Positions 33,453 to 44,456 of a stretch of DNA of 64,000 bases are shown here, piece by piece. Every line of letters starts with the position of its first letter. Within the stretch, counting starts at the first letter, position 1. Source of the DNA: Shinisaurus crocodilurus (Eukaryota > Chordata > Lepidosauria > Squamata > Shinisauridae); the NCBI GenBank assembly GCA_021292165.1, contig JAHFWL010000039.1, positions 124,001-188,000 of the forward strand, given 5' to 3'. The position numbers were made by a program, and so were the translations under genes. Under the pieces are notes generated by a model. The model was not told where the DNA came from. It saw nothing but the letters and a program-made list of their open reading frames with translations, and searched no databases.

Positions 33453-34930
33453 GTTGAGCTGACAGGACGAGTGAGCTGAAAGCTGGCTGAAATCCGAGAC
33501 GCTTGGAAATGCTGTGTGTGGGAGACCAAGCTGGATCTCTGTGTGAACTACATGGGCCAGTTACACACATGAGACAGAGGCTAAATCTTGCATCTCACGC
33601 TCTGCTGAATCCACGTAGGCAGGCGGGCCTACAGGGTGGATTATAAGCCATCAGGGCTGTAGCCAATTTAGCCCTTTCAGTTTTTTATAAGAGACATGCA
33701 GAGGCACAACTAATATCTCTATGAGGCAAGTTTGACCAATGCTGTGAGCAGAAAATCTCACATCTCCACCCTGTGCTCTAATGTCCCATGAAAGCAGAAG
33801 CACAACATGATGTCATTATGCTCAGATTTCCCCTGATCCCCTGCATGTGACAGCCAATGAAATGGAGTGTTTTGAACACCAAAGAAAAGCTATATAAATA
33901 CAAAGCATTGTTGTTACTATAATGCAGCCAGATTTGAATGAGGCCAAGAGCTTTCCTTCTCTTTTTTCTTTCTTTTCTTTTATAACCTAACTATTCTGGG
34001 ATTCTGCCATGGAAGGAGAGATGCATTTGTTCTCCTGGCATTCTGACCTCAGTGCGCTGAGCCTCTTTGGATTTGGAACTGCTTGAGGGGTTTCCTGTTA
34101 AGAAAAGCTACAAGAATTTTGGCCAGATTGCCTTTAAAGATCTGTTAAAACTCTACATGAGGCAAAGCAAACAGTAATTTGGGGTGTAGCCATGGAATGA
34201 CACATAAGGGTTCAGCTTGCTACCTATTATATTAGCTCTGCTCACCAGCCTTAATAATAGCCTGATAGAAATAACCTAGGAATAAGTTGCTTTGCCATCT
34301 ATTCCCTGCCATGCCTGAAAGTGTTTCACTCACTAAATTTATATGAGGTCCCATTCATCCATTTCTTTTTAGGTAAGGTTTCTTTAAGGGAACATCCAAG
34401 GATGCAAGGTAAGAAGATAGGTACTTCTTTAGTTCTTTGGAAACATATCTATGCTAGAGGTTTGGTTGCCCTAAGAATACAGATTGGGTGCGGTTCTGTT
34501 TTGTGTGCCCTACTTCACCAAGTCCAGGTGTACTGTCATCATGTAATATGGGGATGGACCAAAACTCAATAGTGGAGTATATGCAGATGGTTCCCACAGA
34601 AGTTGCTTATCCCCGATATAAACGGATCTCAAGTTGAAGGGCTTGCAAAAAAAAGCTTTCGCTGACACCCTAAAGAGCTTTTGCCTGTCAGAGTGGACAA
34701 TATTTGTCTGGGCTAGATGGAGAAATAGTTGGACTGAATATAAATTCAGCACCCTCTATTTATATGAATATTTTTCCTACTCCTGCTATTAAAAGAACAT
34801 AAAAAGAGAAAGCCTAAGATTCGTGGGAGATGGTTCGGGTTGAGACTGAGGGTCATATAAACATAAACCCTTCTTAGACCGTTGTACCTTTAGTTGTGAT
34901 TTTAATTCAATTGTTTGTTTTAAGCTATGC
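33453..34930. other. Intergenic, no gene recognised
   Basis: I see no V remnant, RNA gene or transposon that I can name. Confidence 0.4.
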
Positions 34931-34935
34931 TGTAT

Positions 34936-35510
34936 GTATGTATGTATTTATTTATTTAATATATTTATTCACCGCCCATCAGTCAAAAGGCTCCTTGGGT
35001 GGTTTACAAAACAAAGCAACACAAAAATATCAACAAAAATAATATAAAAACACAAACATATAAAATATATTTATAAAAACAGGCAGCCAAAATAAATTTA
35101 ATCCAGAGGTATAGTGGCGATAAAAGAAGGAATAAAATCAACCATTAAAATTTTGGGCAAATAAGAAGGTCTTTACCTGTCTCCTGAAAAAGGGTAGGCA
35201 CCAGGCGCAGCTCCTTGGGCAGTTGATCCCAAAGATGGGGTGCCACAACTGAGAAGGCCCTTCCCCTAGTAGACACCCTTCTAGCCTCTTTTGGAGGGAG
35301 CACTCTGAGAAGGGCCTCTGAAGAAGATCTCAGGGTTTGGGCAGGCACGTATGGGATGAGGCGTTCCTTCAGCTAACCTGGTCCCAAACCATTTAGGGCT
35401 TTACATGTTAATGTAAGCACTTTGAATCGGGCCTGGACTTTGATTGCTAGCCAATGTAAATCATAGAGGACTGGCATAATATGTTCTTGTCGGCCAGTCC
35501 CCATTTGTAG
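34936..35510 (-). mobile_element. L2 LINE, 3' part of a split copy
   Basis: C-terminal L2 coding remnant and tail. The minus strand has GRQEHIMPVLYDLHWLA, then RRAFSVVAPHLWDQLPKELR-type sequence (ending about 35145), and the CGCCCATCAG/ATTTATTTATTT end. It begins exactly where the L2 at 45384 stops (after QNRAARLLT), so both belong to one L2 copy split by about 9.9 kb. Confidence 0.82.
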
Positions 35511-35893
35511 GAATGTTGGTGAACCTGTTTCTGGCTTCGCCGGCTGCTCCGCAGGAATCTCCATGCCGCTCGATTCTTCTCGCGGCAACGAGGCTCCCAG
35601 TGGACTTTCCCAGGACCTGGAAGTGATGCGACGGGACCCCGGTGCTTTGTTTTTCATGTAAGTACCATAGAAAACCAGATTAAAATGGCCGTGAATAGCA
35701 AATCGTGGCTGTTTTAAGCTGGTTTTCTATGGAATTTATGTGAAAAGCGCAGCGCCGGGAACCCGGAAGTACTTCTCCCTGGCTCCTCTCCGGGGAGATG
35801 TGCCAAGCCGGGGAATGGTAAGTTCCATGGGGCTTGGGGGGAACAAGTGGGGAGAAGTTCGTCCGCCATCCCCCCCCCTGATTTTTGCACACA
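35506..35893. mobile_element. Foldback hAT-like MITE, copy 3
   Basis: Starts TAGGAATGT. Its centre is a long inverted repeat (CCATAGAAAACCAGATTAAA against TTTAAGCTGGTTTTCTATGG), and it ends GATTTTTGCACACATC. Its right 210 bp recur at 45172-45383 in the same orientation. Confidence 0.65.
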
Positions 35894-36908
35894 TCTGTAA
35901 AAGGAGCAAAGCGCACACTTTCCACCCCAGCAGCGCAGGTTTTACCCCAGCCAAAGATCCTAAACCTTTCATAAAAGTGTGGGGTTAGAGGGAATCTAGC
36001 GCCCAGAATTATCTGTCTTAACACCCTTCGCAGATCTTCGAGAAATATATCATTTCTGGCGTCGGACAAACGTACCCCGTCCGGCCGGTACAGCTCCCTC
36101 CGGGCCAAGGATATCTCGGAATGAGGTATGACGAACCCCATGCCTCCAATGGCCCTTCGAATCTCACCATTAACTTTCCAAGCCGCCCTGTTTAAACTGG
36201 CAGGGCACACAGAATACCGCCAACAGAAACGGGGAAGAACATTAGACCACAAGATGCATACCCCAGGCAACCACGCGGAAACATATGCAAGGTCCTTTAT
36301 TGCCTCCAAAATTAGGGCCTTGCCCTTCAGCAAGCCCAGATCATTGCCGCCCAGGTGCAACACCAGCACGTGCGGTGGAGTTTGGACAAGGCAGGAATGA
36401 AAAAGGGTGTAAAGCAGGTCGTGCCAGTGCATACCGCGCTGACCCAGCCACTGGACATGGGACTTGGCACTCAGCAGTGATGTGAACGATCTTGCAGCAG
36501 CCTGTTTAAGAATTTTTTTTTTTTCGATCTAGTCGGCTTTGAAGCCTCTTGCTCACGAATCACTATCAGGTATGTCAGTTCTTTTCTCCCTTTCTATTGC
36601 AAATTCGAACCCGAGTCATAAACAGCAAGATCTTTTGTGTGCTTTTGTTTGTGTCTCTTAATTGACTTAAGTGTTAATTGACTGCTAAATTCCTAAATCA
36701 CCAGGGATTATGCTGATTAGAACAACATCTCTGGCTGTGGCTGGCAATAGTCTTTACATTCCTACTTAGAATGAAAAAGTATTTTGTGTTATAGATTTTG
36801 TGTTATAGATTTTATAAGCATGTGCTAATTGATTTTAAGGTAACTTTTTTCATAGTTCTGACTGAGAGTCTGAGAGGGAAGCCTGCTCAGTATCCTGCTC
36901 AGTATTAT
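35894..36908 (-). mobile_element. Ngaro/DIRS-group element, downstream part
   Basis: The downstream portion of the tyrosine-recombinase retroelement whose other part is 43130-44870. The two parts are separated by the gypsy insertion, whose ATTAT target duplication abuts both. Sequence just left of the insertion (ATTGATTTTAAGGTAAC, then GAGAGGGAAGCCT) recurs just right of it, consistent with the split direct repeats of such elements. Confidence 0.65.
35985..36480 (-). pseudogene. SGNH-hydrolase-like domain of the Ngaro element
   Basis: The frame reads HVQWLGQRGMHWHDLLYTLF, then PPHVLVLHLGGNDLGLLKG (the GGND block of SGNH hydrolases), ILWSNVLPR, and a final YRPDGVRLSDARNDIFLEDL, which carries the C-terminal Asp-x-x-His-like region as Asp-Gly-Val-Arg. 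SGNH-like domains are known in vertebrate Ngaro/DIRS-group elements. The N-terminal GDS block is missing and the expected DGVH His is Arg, so the enzyme is dead. The frame then runs into unrelated MITE sequence. Confidence 0.65.
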
Positions 36909-37648
36909 TGTGAAGGATCAGCAACCGGATCCTTTGCGTGAGTTCGGCAACTCTAGGGTTAACCGGCAGAGCAATACCGCTCGTATCAGCTCTCAGTACA
37001 ATCGGAAAGACCACACGCCTTTGTATGCCCAAATAAGGCTCTTTATTTGTTTATACAATGATTAGGTCGGAACTACCAGTCTTCTAAGAATACGTTTACA
37101 GTCAACAAAACCTTAGTTGACTCGCGTCTTACCCAATGAGCGGGCTCCGCGGCTAGCAGGTTACATTCAGGTCACTCTACTTACATCAAAGACAATACTC
37201 TAGTCAGTTTCAGCCCAGCTCTCGATCGGCGCTTCCTAGCGGAGAACGGAGTGCCTGGGCGGCTGTTGCTTAGGAGGATCTGGCCCCGTGGTTCCCAACA
37301 ACCCGAACCGGGACGGGAGAGGGGTTTTCTACCCCGGATTCCCCGCTCTCCCCCCGCCCCCTAGGTCAGGTGGGGGCTTATGCCTGCCCCTTCGTGCAGA
37401 TAGGCTTATTCCTGCCCGGGAAGAAGGTGACGTAGGGAAACCTTTGCAGCTCTTCGAGGCTGCCCTTTGTGCTGATGGTCCTTGATGGCCCTTCCTGGAC
37501 GGTTGTGGATCTCTGCCGAGGTCTTCCTTTGTTGGGGCTGATGGCTTGTCTGGCTACTCCCTGGTGACCTCATCCCTCCTCCCCTGGCCCCCTCCTTTGG
37601 GGAAAGATGTGTGTGCGTGTGTGTACTGAATTTTGGGCTTTATCCACA
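36909..37648 (-). repeat. 3' LTR of the gypsy element
   Basis: 740 bp. On the minus strand it starts TGTGGATAAAGCCC and ends GATCCTTCACA. It contains TATAAACA and AATAAA near 37040-37060. It differs from the 5' LTR at about 36990 (A versus G) and 37642 (A versus C). Confidence 0.95.
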
Positions 37649-37660
37649 CCCTCCCATTTG
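37649..37660 (-). other. Polypurine tract
   Basis: On the minus strand CAAATGGGAGGG lies directly before the 3' LTR, the expected site for plus-strand priming. Confidence 0.8.
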
Positions 37661-37699
37661 GGGAAAGATGGCATTGGGGTCCACCACCCCAATCCCTAT

Positions 37700-38842
37700 C
37701 TAACTGTCTCCTACTGAGAAAGCCCGGGACAACCCATCTGCCACGATGTTGTCCTTACCCTTGATGTGTTCTACTAAAAAATCAAAATCTTGCAGGGCTA
37801 AACTCCACCGTAAGAGCTTCTGGTTGGACCCCTTCACCCTATCCAGCCAGCACAAGGGGGAATGGTCGGTCTGCAGTCGGAACCGGCGGCCCCACAGATA
37901 GGGGCGAAGCTTGGTCACTGCCCACACTATTGCGAGGCACTCTTTCTCGACAGTGGCCAAGTTCCGCTCCCGAGGCAGAAGTTTTTTACTTAAAAAGGCA
38001 ACCGGGCACAGCCCCTGCTCTGGTCGTTCCTGCAGCAAGACGGCTCCCATCCCCGCTTCCGAGGCATCCGTCTGCAGAACAAAAGGGGCTTCAAAGTCTG
38101 GGGCTTGCAGCACAGGGGCTGCCATCAAGCAGGCTTTCAGTCCCTCAAACGCTGCCTGGCAAGCGGCTGACCATTGGACCTTAACGGGTTGCCGCTTCTT
38201 GCACAAGTCAGTCAGGGGGGCGGCTAGCTGGCTAAAATGGGGCACGAATTTACGATAATAGCCAGCCAGCCCTAAAAAAGCTTGGACCTGCTTTTTTGTC
38301 TGGGGTTGGGGCCAGGTGCGCACTGATTCTATTTTGGCTTCTAGGGGCTTGACACTACCTCCCCCTACCTTGTGTCCCAGATACTCCACCTCCCCCCTCC
38401 CAACCTGGCATTTCTTTGCCTTTACCGTCAACCCAGCACCCTGAATCCTTTGAAACACCTTGCGGACATGTTGCAAATGCTGCTCCCAGGTGGAACTGAA
38501 AATGGCGATGTCGTCCAGATACGCACAGGCGAACTCCCCCAGCCCATTTAGCATTCCGTTTACCAACCTCTGGAAGGTAGCCGGACCATTGCGGACCCCA
38601 AACGGGAGGGTGGTGAATTGGAACAACCCCAGGTGGGTCACGAAAGCAGATTTCAAGGCAGCGTCCGCATCGAGCGGGACCTGCCAATACCCCTTTGTCA
38701 GATCCAGGGTGGTGATGTACTTGCCCCCCCCCAGCCTCTCCAGCAGCACATCCATGTTGGGAATGGGGTAGGGGTCCGGGACGGTCACCTTGTTTATTTT
38801 CCGGTAGTCTACGCAGAACCGGACACCCCCATCCTTTATTGG
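37700..38842 (-). pseudogene. Gypsy reverse transcriptase and RNase H
   Basis: The RT frame begins with DYRKINKVTVPDPYPIPN and continues through TTLDLTKGYWQVPLD (first catalytic Asp), TLPFGVRNGPATFQRL and the catalytic YLDD near 38515-38530. RNase H follows: LQTDASEAGMGAVL, ATVEKECLAIVWAV and LQTDHSPL, with the acidic residues present. It ends at a stop 52 bp before the LTR. The N-terminal part of RT lies in two other frames upstream, separated by frameshifts near 38835 and 38975, so the enzyme is not made as one chain unless those shifts are bypassed. Confidence 0.9.
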
Positions 38843-41800
38843 CTACTAACACGATCGGGGAGGACCAGGGGCTCGAGCTGGGCACAATGACTCCCAAGTC
38901 CAGCATGGCTTGGACCTCCTCGGCCACGACTTGGGCATGGGGCCCCACCGCCCGGTAGGGTAGGGATTGGATGGGGGGGGCTATCCCCTGTGTCAATGGT
39001 GTGTTGTGTGAGTGTGGTGCATCCTGGTCGGTCTGAGAACAGGGGCTGAAATTCTTCCAAGACCTGGGTGATCTGCTGCTGCTGCTGTTCGGACAGGGAG
39101 GGGGACAGTTTGATCTCCTCCATTCCTCCCCCTTCCCCCCACTCGGCCAACAACCCCCCATCAGGGTCTCCCGGCTCCACACACTCTTGTACTCCCCCCA
39201 CCTTCGTTCCGCGTTCTACATACAGTTTCAGCATATTTACATGGAAAACCTTCTGCCTCCCCGGCTGCCCCGGGAAAGCCACTTGGTAGTTCACCTCCCC
39301 CGACCTTCCAATGACGGTCCCTGGGCCCTCCCACTTCAAGCACAGTTTGTCCATCTTTTGGGGGCGCAGTACCAACACCTGGTCCCCCACTTCGAAAGTC
39401 CGTGGTACAGCCGTCCGGTTGTACCACGCGCTCTGCCGCTGCTGGGCTGTTTTGAGATGCTGCTGCGCCGTCTCCCTCACCTCTCGAAGGACAGTCTGGA
39501 GGTGTTGCATGAACGTATGCACAGGCACGGAGGCTTCTGCGGCAACCCCCTCCCATTCCGCCCGCAACAGAGCCAAAGGTCCCCGGAGCTCCCTCCCAAA
39601 CATCAGTTCGTTGGGGGAGAATCCCAGGCTTTCTTGGGGGGAGTCCCGGTAGGCAAATAACAAGTAGGGGAGGGCTTGATCCCAAGTCCCAGGGTGCTTC
39701 GCCGCATATGCCCTGATCATCTTTTCCAGAGTCTGGTTGAAACGCTCCACCAACCCATTGGTCTCGTGGTGGTATGGCACCGAAGTCAGGTGCTCTACCC
39801 CCCCCAGTTCCCACAATTTTTTAAACAGTTTGGACACGAAGCCCGTGCCGCAGTCCGAAACCACCGTGTGGGGCATTCCTAGGCGGGCGAAAAGAGAGAG
39901 GAGAGTCTTAGCCAGGCTGGTGGCGGAAATGGAGGCTAAAGCAAAAGCCTCTGCATAACGGGTGGCAAAGTCAACCACAGTCAATATAAACTTCTTCCCC
40001 GTCTTGGTGGGTGGATTCAAGGGTCCCACGATATCCATCCCTATTCTTTCAAAGGGGATGCCCACAATGGGTAGGGGTTGCAGGGGGGCTTTAGGATGGT
40101 CCCGGTTATGCCCCACCCGCTGGCAGACATCGCAGGACCGGCAATATTCTTGCACCTCATTTGCCACCATGGGCCAGTAGAACCCCTCTGTCACCCTAAC
40201 CAGAGTCCGTTTCTGTCCCAAGTGCCCTCCCCACGCCACATCGTGGGCCAGTTGTAGTACAGCCTGGCGGTACCTCGCAGGCACAACTAATTGTCTCTTC
40301 TTTGGTTGGGGACCCGGTCCCGTCCTTGGGCAGAATTCTCTGTAGAGGGCTCCCGCCTCCCACAAAAAGCGTTCGGACTGGTCCCCTACCCCGGGCCCTT
40401 GACTGGCCCGATCCCGACATCCCTGGAGGGATGGGTCGCTCTGCTGCTCTTCTTGGAACGCCTTCTGAGTCCCAAAATCACGGGCCATTGGCGCGAACCC
40501 CCCGGGGTCTTCGTCCTCCCCCACAACTGGGGGGAGCGGCGGGGGACGGCTGGCTGCCGCTGCCAGGGCCGCTTTACCGCGACCGGGAGGCGGGCCCGGG
40601 GACCTGGGAGGCTGCGGGTCAGGGGCTTGGTTGGCCCGACACCGGGTCACCACCCCCACCTTGACCTGGGCCGCCCGGAACGCAACGTCGTTCCCAATGA
40701 TGATTCCCCATTCTTGCTGGCCATGCACTATAACGTCCATCTCCCCTTCCCACCCCCTGTACTTGACCCAGACCCGGGCGAGGGGAACGGCTATGTTGGG
40801 AGAGTTATAGGGCTTTATGGCACAGGTGCGCCCCTTTAGCAACTGTCTCTTCTTTACCTTACTTCGAGGTAAAGCAGTGATGTCCGCCCCAGTGTCCCTA
40901 TACCCCACCTGGGAAACATTGTTTACAGAGATGGACTCACAGAATTTGTCCTGGCTCCACCGCAGCTGCTCCGGGGAGGCAATGCGCATCAATGATGCCT
41001 GCGAGATGGCCCCCAGCGAATGCTGTCCTCCGCTCCTCAGGGACCGCGCCGCATCTTCACCGTCTCCCTCGAGGGACGAGCTGGACTGCTGATCCTCCTC
41101 GTGCTCCTCCGGTTCGCGGGACTCCGGCGCAAGCATCCTCCCCACCTTGCCCGGCGATGTCTTGGCGTGGCGGTTCTTTGCGATCAGTTTGGGGCAGCTC
41201 CTCTTGAGGTGCCCCGGTTCTTTACAATAGAAACATCCACTGGTGCCGGGGTTGTCTTTGGGCTTGCCTAGGGCTCCCTCCCGAGGTTTGGGGTTGCCCT
41301 TCTCCACACTTCCCTTGGTCCCGCCAGGACTGAGGTTACCCCCCTTGGGTCCTTTGGGCTGCCGATACAGTCCCATTTGGTCGGCCAACTTGCCCATTTC
41401 CCTACAGTTTGGGGGGTCCCGATCCCGCACCGCCGTAGCTAGGTCCTCAGGGATAGTGGCACAGAATTGTTCCTGGATCAGGAGCTCCCGCACCTCCGCC
41501 AAGGAGGTCCTCCCGGTGGCCCCGATCCATGCGTCCCACACCTGCCCCAGGTGCGCCATCCAGGAGGCATACGTGTCCCCTGGGTTAGGCCGCCCGTAAC
41601 GAAATTTACGGCGACAATGCTCAGCGGTGAGGGCAAACCTCTCTCTCACCGCTTCTTTGAACGCTCCATAGTCCAAGGGAGCGGTTTGGGTGTGGATGCC
41701 CAGAAGATCAGCCAGTTCCCCGCTGACTTGCGTCCTCAGGGCAGACATCCTTAAGTTGTCCGGCACCTTCTGCTCTACGCAGGCAGCCTCGAACAGGGTG

Positions 41801-42285
41801 AAAAAGATCAGTACATCCTGTCCCGACTGGTAGGTGGGGAATTGCTTCCTGTCCCATTTGGGGGTTGTGGTGCCCCCACCCTGGGATGCAGGGGTTCCCC
41901 CTTGTCCAGTGCCCCTGGTCAGCCTGGCCAACTCCAGCTGCATCTGTAGCATCTCTTGTTGATGCTGCATCAACTCCTTGGCTTGTTGCCAATTGAGTTG
42001 GGGAAAGAGGGCATCCAACCCTCCTCCCCCCATGGCTCCGTCAGTAACCCTTCTGCCGAGGTCTTCTTCCGCCTCTGGGTCCCTTATTTCGCTTCTCCGG
42101 CCGCTACTGGTAAGGTTGGGGCTACCCCACTGCTTGGGTCCCTGCCCTCCTAACGACGGTGAGGGGGCTTCCCCCCCTTCCTGCCTTGCCGTCTTTGGCC
42201 GCACCACCCACTCCATTGTGGAGGTCTGGGTTGGGGTTTCTGGGCTGCTCGCTAGCTCCACCTGCTCTTGGCTCAGACTATTCAT
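38836..42285 (-). CDS. Gypsy gag, protease and integrase polyprotein
   Basis: 1149 codons in one open frame. Residues 1 to about 340 are gag, with a Gln-rich helix at about 98-120 and a capsid-like region at about 145-305. A CCHC zinc knuckle, CFYCKEPGHLKRSCP, lies near 347-361. The aspartic protease motif DTGAD is near 462. Integrase follows: an HHCC zinc domain (about 680-722, ending CRSCDVCQR), then a core with Asp in GMDIVGP (about 748), Asp in VSDCGTG (about 812) and Glu in TNGLVERFNQ (about 847), then a C-terminal GPY-like domain (VGDQVLVLRP, about 960-1010). The last portion before 38975 is the lead-in to RT, and the codons after that are out of frame. Gag, protease and integrase look intact. 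Confidence 0.9.
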   Translation of the reverse strand: MNSLSQEQVELASSPETPTQTSTMEWVVRPKTARQEGGEAPSPSLGGQGPKQWGSPNLTSSGRRSEIRDPEAEEDLGRRVTDGAMGGGGLDALFPQLNWQQAKELMQHQQEMLQMQLELARLTRGTGQGGTPASQGGGTTTPKWDRKQFPTYQSGQDVLIFFTLFEAACVEQKVPDNLRMSALRTQVSGELADLLGIHTQTAPLDYGAFKEAVRERFALTAEHCRRKFRYGRPNPGDTYASWMAHLGQVWDAWIGATGRTSLAEVRELLIQEQFCATIPEDLATAVRDRDPPNCREMGKLADQMGLYRQPKGPKGGNLSPGGTKGSVEKGNPKPREGALGKPKDNPGTSGCFYCKEPGHLKRSCPKLIAKNRHAKTSPGKVGRMLAPESREPEEHEEDQQSSSSLEGDGEDAARSLRSGGQHSLGAISQASLMRIASPEQLRWSQDKFCESISVNNVSQVGYRDTGADITALPRSKVKKRQLLKGRTCAIKPYNSPNIAVPLARVWVKYRGWEGEMDVIVHGQQEWGIIIGNDVAFRAAQVKVGVVTRCRANQAPDPQPPRSPGPPPGRGKAALAAAASRPPPLPPVVGEDEDPGGFAPMARDFGTQKAFQEEQQSDPSLQGCRDRASQGPGVGDQSERFLWEAGALYREFCPRTGPGPQPKKRQLVVPARYRQAVLQLAHDVAWGGHLGQKRTLVRVTEGFYWPMVANEVQEYCRSCDVCQRVGHNRDHPKAPLQPLPIVGIPFERIGMDIVGPLNPPTKTGKKFILTVVDFATRYAEAFALASISATSLAKTLLSLFARLGMPHTVVSDCGTGFVSKLFKKLWELGGVEHLTSVPYHHETNGLVERFNQTLEKMIRAYAAKHPGTWDQALPYLLFAYRDSPQESLGFSPNELMFGRELRGPLALLRAEWEGVAAEASVPVHTFMQHLQTVLREVRETAQQHLKTAQQRQSAWYNRTAVPRTFEVGDQVLVLRPQKMDKLCLKWEGPGTVIGRSGEVNYQVAFPGQPGRQKVFHVNMLKLYVERGTKVGGVQECVEPGDPDGGLLAEWGEGGGMEEIKLSPSLSEQQQQQITQVLEEFQPLFSDRPGCTTLTQHTIDTGDSPPHPIPTLPGGGAPCPSRGRGGPSHAGLGSHCAQLEPLVLPDRVSSQ

Positions 42286-42372
42286 TTTTCCTTGCTCTGA
42301 GCGCTCCCCAGCAACCTACTAGCCTGCCCGAAGTTCCGTTAGTTCCGACCGTCAAATGTGGTTTCCAATTGT

Positions 42373-42389
42373 CCCGTCGCCTGCCACCA
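42373..42389 (-). other. Primer binding site region
   Basis: Directly after the 5' LTR on the minus strand lies TGGTGGCAGGCGACGGG, starting with the usual TGG. I cannot name the tRNA from memory. Confidence 0.6.
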
Positions 42390-43129
42390 TGTGAAGGATC
42401 AGCAACCGGATCCTTTGCGTGAGTTCGGCAACTCTAGGGTTAACCGGCAGAGCAATACCGCTCGTATCGGCTCTCAGTACAATCGGAAAGACCACACGCC
42501 TTTGTATGCCCAAATAAGGCTCTTTATTTGTTTATACAATGATTAGGTCGGAACTACCAGTCTTCTAAGAATACGTTTACAGTCAACAAAACCTTAGTTG
42601 ACTCGCGTCTTACCCAATGAGCGGGCTCCGCGGCTAGCAGGTTACATTCAGGTCACTCTACTTACATCAAAGACAATACTCTAGTCAGTTTCAGCCCAGC
42701 TCTCGATCGGCGCTTCCTAGCGGAGAACGGAGTGCCTGGGCGGCTGTTGCTTAGGAGGATCTGGCCCCGTGGTTCCCAACAACCCGAACCGGGACGGGAG
42801 AGGGGTTTTCTACCCCGGATTCCCCGCTCTCCCCCCGCCCCCTAGGTCAGGTGGGGGCTTATGCCTGCCCCTTCGTGCAGATAGGCTTATTCCTGCCCGG
42901 GAAGAAGGTGACGTAGGGAAACCTTTGCAGCTCTTCGAGGCTGCCCTTTGTGCTGATGGTCCTTGATGGCCCTTCCTGGACGGTTGTGGATCTCTGCCGA
43001 GGTCTTCCTTTGTTGGGGCTGATGGCTTGTCTGGCTACTCCCTGGTGACCTCATCCCTCCTCCCCTGGCCCCCTCCTTTGGGGAAAGATGTGTGTGCGTG
43101 TGTGTACTGAATTTTGGGCTTTCTCCACA
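42390..43129 (-). repeat. 5' LTR of the gypsy element
   Basis: 740 bp, TGTGGAGAAAGCCC to GATCCTTCACA on the minus strand. It is identical to the 3' LTR except for two bases. Confidence 0.95.
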
Positions 43130-43593
43130 ATTATGTTTTATTGTTTTATAGATTTTGTGCCAATTGATTTTAAGGTAACCTTTTCTAACTCTGAGAGGGA
43201 AGCCTCCAGCCAGAGAGGCTCCAGCCAGATTGCCACTGGCAATATGCAAATTGCAAATGCAATGCATAGAGGCAGTATGCATATGCAAGCTGTTTTTTGA
43301 ATCTCAAAGCAAAAACCTGTATTACAGCTCTGGCTCGCAGAGAGCTCGAAGATTTCTCTGTAATGGGAATGAACTTCTTTTTAGTTCACAATGGATCGTT
43401 AATTATGCTGTGTGATCAGTGAACAGAGGTTACTTGAAGAAGAAAAAAATCGCGATTTTTTTTAGCACATTCATACTTAGCAGCGCGCCTTGCCGCCCTA
43501 AAGATCATGCTGTGGCCATATATCAAAACATGAACCGGCTGTCCTCCACGCCAGGCACCTGAAAACACAGAACAAAGGAAGCAGCAGCGCAAA

Positions 43594-44421
43594 TCAAGGT
43601 AACTTCCGAACGTAAGAACGGTAGGCTTGGGAACACCACCTACCAACCGCTTGCACCCCGCTGCTCAGGAACCCGAGGGCGGCGGCCGTGGAAGCCGCAC
43701 CAATCCTGAAAGAATGGGTGCCAAAACGCATGTGAGAAAGGCCATTGGCCCCTAAGGCCTGTTTGGTAACCATCCAAAATTGGTACCTAGTTAAAGGAGA
43801 CCCATTGAGGTGTTGAAATAGGGGGCCCGCAGCAGTACATCTCATGGCGACAAAGGCACACAGTGCCGAGACTGGGCACAGCTCCTCCGAAACGGCAGGA
43901 TGCAGTGTCACCGTTGAACCCCTGGACAGCTGGTCAGACTTGGACCTACGCAGTCGCAGACGTGCACAGGAAACTGATAGACATAGGTCAGAAGACTGCA
44001 GAGCGCAGTCGGAGGCATCGGAATTCGAACGGACTACGAGTTCGGAGATTTGAAAAGCCCCCAAAAATGCGGTCAGCGCTGCCGCATGAAACAAAACCGC
44101 CTCGAACTGTGAGGAACACACAGAAGGCCACTGGGCCCTAAGGCCTAACAAAATGTCAGGGGACAACGGCACCCTCGTGTCTGGTGCCACTGGGTGTTCC
44201 CAAGACCAACCCAAAAGCAGTCTGCGAATTCTGAAATCCCCGGAATTATCAGGAAAACCGCGGGCCTTGGCCAGGAAGGCCAGGCCTTCGAGTTTGCCCC
44301 TTATAGTCCGCACCGACCAACCTCTTCTCTGGGAGACCACACAGAATTGTATGAGGTGATCTGTCGGTATTGGCCAAGACAGAGGGAGATTGTGGTCTAC
44401 CCGGAACTGCTGAAATTCCAT
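43594..44421 (-). pseudogene. Tyrosine recombinase of the Ngaro element
   Basis: 275 codons form a tyrosine (phage integrase-like) recombinase that would insert the circular DNA copy. An N-terminal core-binding part is followed by the catalytic domain, with HSFRIGAASTAAALG carrying the His-x-x-Arg pair and QAYRSYVRKLP carrying the nucleophile Tyr. The first catalytic Arg, expected before ISEL, is Gln (AFQISEL; codon CAA, one CpG-type change from CGA), so the enzyme is predicted inactive although the frame is open. Confidence 0.82.
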
Positions 44422-44456
44422 ACCTGCACGTCCGTAAGCGACTCTTGTACTGGGCG

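Larger units (their letters stand above)
36909..43129 (-). mobile_element. Complete gypsy LTR retrotransposon, Gmr1-like domain order
   Basis: 6221 bp on the minus strand with two 740-bp LTRs and exact 5-bp duplications ATTAT (36904-36908 and 43130-43134). The coding order is gag, zinc knuckle, protease, integrase, reverse transcriptase, RNase H. Ordinary Ty3/gypsy elements have integrase last. The copia-like order is known for the Gmr1 group of deuterostome gypsy elements. The two LTRs differ at only two positions in my comparison, so it inserted recently. Two frameshifts at the start of RT (about 38973-38980 and 38833-38838) make this copy defective. There is no envelope gene. Confidence 0.92.

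Noticed and set aside
38355..39182. 275-codon minus-strand frame overlapping the gypsy RT
   Set aside because: Only its middle part is genuine RT sequence lying between two frameshifts. The rest is out of frame, so it is not a separate gene.
40291..40839. Long plus-strand frames across 39068-42322
   Set aside because: They are antisense shadows of the GC-rich gypsy gag and integrase frame.
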